Source of the DNA: Pseudomonadota bacterium
GTDB taxonomy: Bacteria; Pseudomonadota; Gammaproteobacteria; Xanthomonadales; Xanthomonadaceae
Assembly: GCA_023453655.1 (NCBI GenBank)
Contig: JAEXTE010000125.1
Span: 1 to 7,956 of the forward strand
Length of the DNA stretch: 7,956 bases
Direction: 5' to 3'
Both the position numbers and the translations under genes were made by a program. The notes beneath the pieces were generated by a model, which searched no databases, was not told where the DNA came from, and worked only from the letters and a program-made list of their open reading frames with translations. Position 1 is the stretch's first letter. Every line of letters begins with the position of its first letter. Of this stretch, positions 6,792 through 7,956 are shown in pieces.

Positions 6792-7538
6792 GCGGTCGAT
6801 GATCGCCAGGTAGCGCGAGACGGTGGTGGCGAGGCCGTCGTACAGGGCCTCGCCGATCAGGGCGTGGCCGATCGAGACCTCCTCGACGCCCGGAACGGCG
6901 GCGAGGAAGGCGCCCAGATTGGCCTGGCTCAGGTCGTGGCCGGCATTGATGCCCAGGCCTGCGTCCGTCGCCGCGCGGGCCGTTGCGGCGAAGGCGGGCA
7001 GCGCCTCGGCCCCGTGTCCGGAAGAGAACGCTTCGGCCCACGGGCCGGTATAGAGCTCGAGCCGGTCGGCGCCGATGGCCGCGGCGGCTCCCACGTCGCA
7101 GCCGGCGTCGGCGAACAGGCTGACCCGGCAGCCCAGCGCCCTGAGCCGGGCGACCAGCGGTGCGAGCGACGCGCCATCGCGCACGAAATCGAAGCCGTGG
7201 TCGGAGGTCAGCTGGGCATCCGCGTCCGGCACCAGGGTCGCCTGGGCGGGGCGCACCAGTTCGCACAGGGCGACGAAACCGGCGTAGCCCTCGCGCGGTG
7301 GCGCGAACGGATTGCCTTCGAGGTTGAACTCCACGCCGCGCGCATCGCACAGGGCGGACAGCGCCACGACGTCGTCGTGGCGGGTGTGGCGTGCATCGGG
7401 GCGCGGGTGCACGGTGATGCCGTGGGCCCCCGCGTCGAGGCAGGTCGTGGCCGCGCGCAGGATGTCGGGCTCGACGCCGCCGCGCGAATTGCGCAGCACC
7501 GCGATCTTGTTGAGGTTGACGCTGAGGCGGCAGCTCAT
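6783..7538 (-). CDS. pdxJ: Pyridoxine 5'-phosphate synthase
   Basis: PdxJ condenses 1-deoxy-D-xylulose 5-phosphate with 3-amino-2-oxopropyl phosphate to form pyridoxine 5'-phosphate, the last ring-closing step of DXP-dependent vitamin B6 synthesis, in the cytoplasm. The protein has 251 residues, normal for the family (TIM barrel). Motifs in order are [16 protein letters not shown] (6-21), [12 protein letters not shown] (40-51) with His44 matching the catalytic His45 of E. coli, FNLEGNP (71-77) with Glu74 matching Glu72, [14 protein letters not shown] (158-171), NAGHDLS (198-204) with His201 matching His193, and [10 protein letters not shown] (223-232). The start at 7538 gives the standard N-terminus; its ribosome-binding site is poor, so coupling to the small gene 25 nt upstream is possible. 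KIAVLRN and HPRPDARH differ from the enteric form and resemble, from memory, PdxJ of Bacteroidetes and Xanthomonas. Confidence 0.95.
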   Translation of the reverse strand: MSCRLSVNLNKIAVLRNSRGGVEPDILRAATTCLDAGAHGITVHPRPDARHTRHDDVVALSALCDARGVEFNLEGNPFAPPREGYAGFVALCELVRPAQATLVPDADAQLTSDHGFDFVRDGASLAPLVARLRALGCRVSLFADAGCDVGAAAAIGADRLELYTGPWAEAFSSGHGAEALPAFAATARAATDAGLGINAGHDLSQANLGAFLAAVPGVEEVSIGHALIGEALYDGLATTVSRYLAIIDRAG

Positions 7539-7563
7539 GCGTCGCGCCCCCCGTGACGCATGC

Positions 7564-7854
7564 TCACCGGAGCTGCGACTCGTCGGCGGTCGCGGGGGCG
7601 GGAGCGGGCACTCCGGGCGTCGCGGCGGCACGGCGCGCCTCGGCCAGTTCGCGCATGCGCTGCAGCTCGCGTGGATCGAGCATCTGGCTGTCGTCCCGAC
7701 TCTGCGTATCGATCCGCTGCGACAGCAGGCCCAGGATCCAGAGGCACAGCAGCACCAGCGCCGCGACCAGGCAGATCACCACCAGTGCCACGGACGAGGT
7801 CATGAAGGCGATCGCCAGCGCGGCGACCGCGAGCAACAGGAACAACCAGGGCAT
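7564..7854 (-). CDS. Small two-helix membrane protein, unknown function
   Basis: I do not recognise this gene. The 96-residue product starts with about 44 almost uninterrupted hydrophobic residues that can form two membrane helices (about 3-19 and 21-44). A hydrophilic tail of about 50 residues follows: acidic/polar [17 protein letters not shown], a probable amphipathic helix [17 protein letters not shown] (62-78), and a Pro/Ala-rich end. The start at 7854 is chosen because GGAG stands 8 nt upstream on the minus strand (7863-7866) and because it places the hydrophobic segment at the N-terminus. A longer in-frame reading from 7911 would add an Arg-rich stretch without a clear ribosome-binding site. 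It ends 25 nt before pdxJ on the same strand, so the two are probably one transcript. The tail probably faces the cytoplasm or periplasm; the sequence does not decide. Confidence 0.7.
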   Translation of the reverse strand: MPWLFLLLAVAALAIAFMTSSVALVVICLVAALVLLCLWILGLLSQRIDTQSRDDSQMLDPRELQRMRELAEARRAAATPGVPAPAPATADESQLR

Positions 7855-7873
7855 GGGGCAGGCTCCGCTGCGG

Positions 7874-7906
7874 GCGTGGACGCAGTCTAACGCCAAGCGT
7901 CCACGC
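7874..7906. promoter_or_regulatory. 10-bp inverted repeat upstream of the small membrane protein gene
   Basis: GCGTGGACGC (7874-7883) and GCGTCCACGC (7897-7906) are exact complements separated by 13 nt. On the minus strand the spacer contains TAGACT, a -10-like hexamer, but no good -35 lies at the right distance. It could be an operator over a minus-strand promoter, or a transcript-end hairpin of something beyond the right edge. The remaining bases 7907-7956 are very GC-rich and hold nothing I can support. Confidence 0.35.
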
Positions 7907-7956
7907 GGCATGCCGTTCGGGCGGCGGCCCGCACCGCTGGTCGCGCGGGCGGGCCG

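Noticed and set aside
5832..7556. Plus-strand open frame of about 574 codons spanning exbD2, exbD3 and pdxJ
   Set aside because: It runs out of frame through three genes with clear ExbD and PdxJ motifs and crosses the strong terminator; its translation is Arg/Ala-rich with no recognisable domain.
7910..7956. Plus-strand ATG at 7910 opening a frame to the right edge
   Set aside because: Only about 15 Arg/Ala/Pro-rich codons are visible, with no ribosome-binding site; too little to call a gene.

Overview
This GC-rich, gene-dense window (no rRNA, tRNA, CRISPR array or insertion sequence seen) looks like a chromosomal segment from a gamma-proteobacterium of the Xanthomonadaceae (Xanthomonas/Luteimonas/Lysobacter-like). 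The reasons are the GyrB sequence, the order gyrB - M48 protease - TPR protein - tonB - exbB - exbD1 - exbD2 - pdxJ that I recall from Xanthomonas next to dnaA-dnaN-recF-gyrB, and the two-exbD arrangement typical of that family. No database search was possible, so the taxon is an inference.

Layout. 3-1427 (+): the C-terminal 474 residues of DNA gyrase subunit B, cut by the left edge. 1434-1525: three consecutive hairpins, the middle one a probable gyrB terminator. 1586-2377 (+): an M48-family metalloprotease lipoprotein (LoiP/YcaL-like). 2464-3678 (+): a secreted tetratricopeptide-repeat (TPR) protein. 3702-3730: a good sigma-70-type promoter, then a GC hairpin in the leader. 3817-6186 (+): the TonB energy-transduction operon tonB-exbB-exbD1-exbD2, ending in a strong intrinsic terminator at 6244-6272. 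6365-6772 (+): a third exbD paralogue beyond that terminator, with its own strong ribosome-binding site. 6783-7538 (-): pdxJ, convergent with exbD3. 7564-7854 (-): a small two-helix membrane protein of unknown function, just upstream of pdxJ on the same strand. 7855-7956: a promoter-like upstream region with a 10-bp inverted repeat and no gene I can support.

How the genes work together. TonB, ExbB and the ExbD proteins form the inner-membrane motor that uses the proton gradient to drive TonB-dependent outer-membrane receptors (siderophores, and in xanthomonads also plant carbohydrates). The upstream M48 lipoprotein and the periplasmic TPR protein probably act in the same compartment, on outer-membrane protein quality control or as TonB accessories. 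The most noteworthy feature is the third ExbD (exbD3). It is a close relative of ExbD2 in the membrane segment but diverged in the periplasmic domain, and it is placed as a separate transcription unit between the canonical operon and pdxJ.
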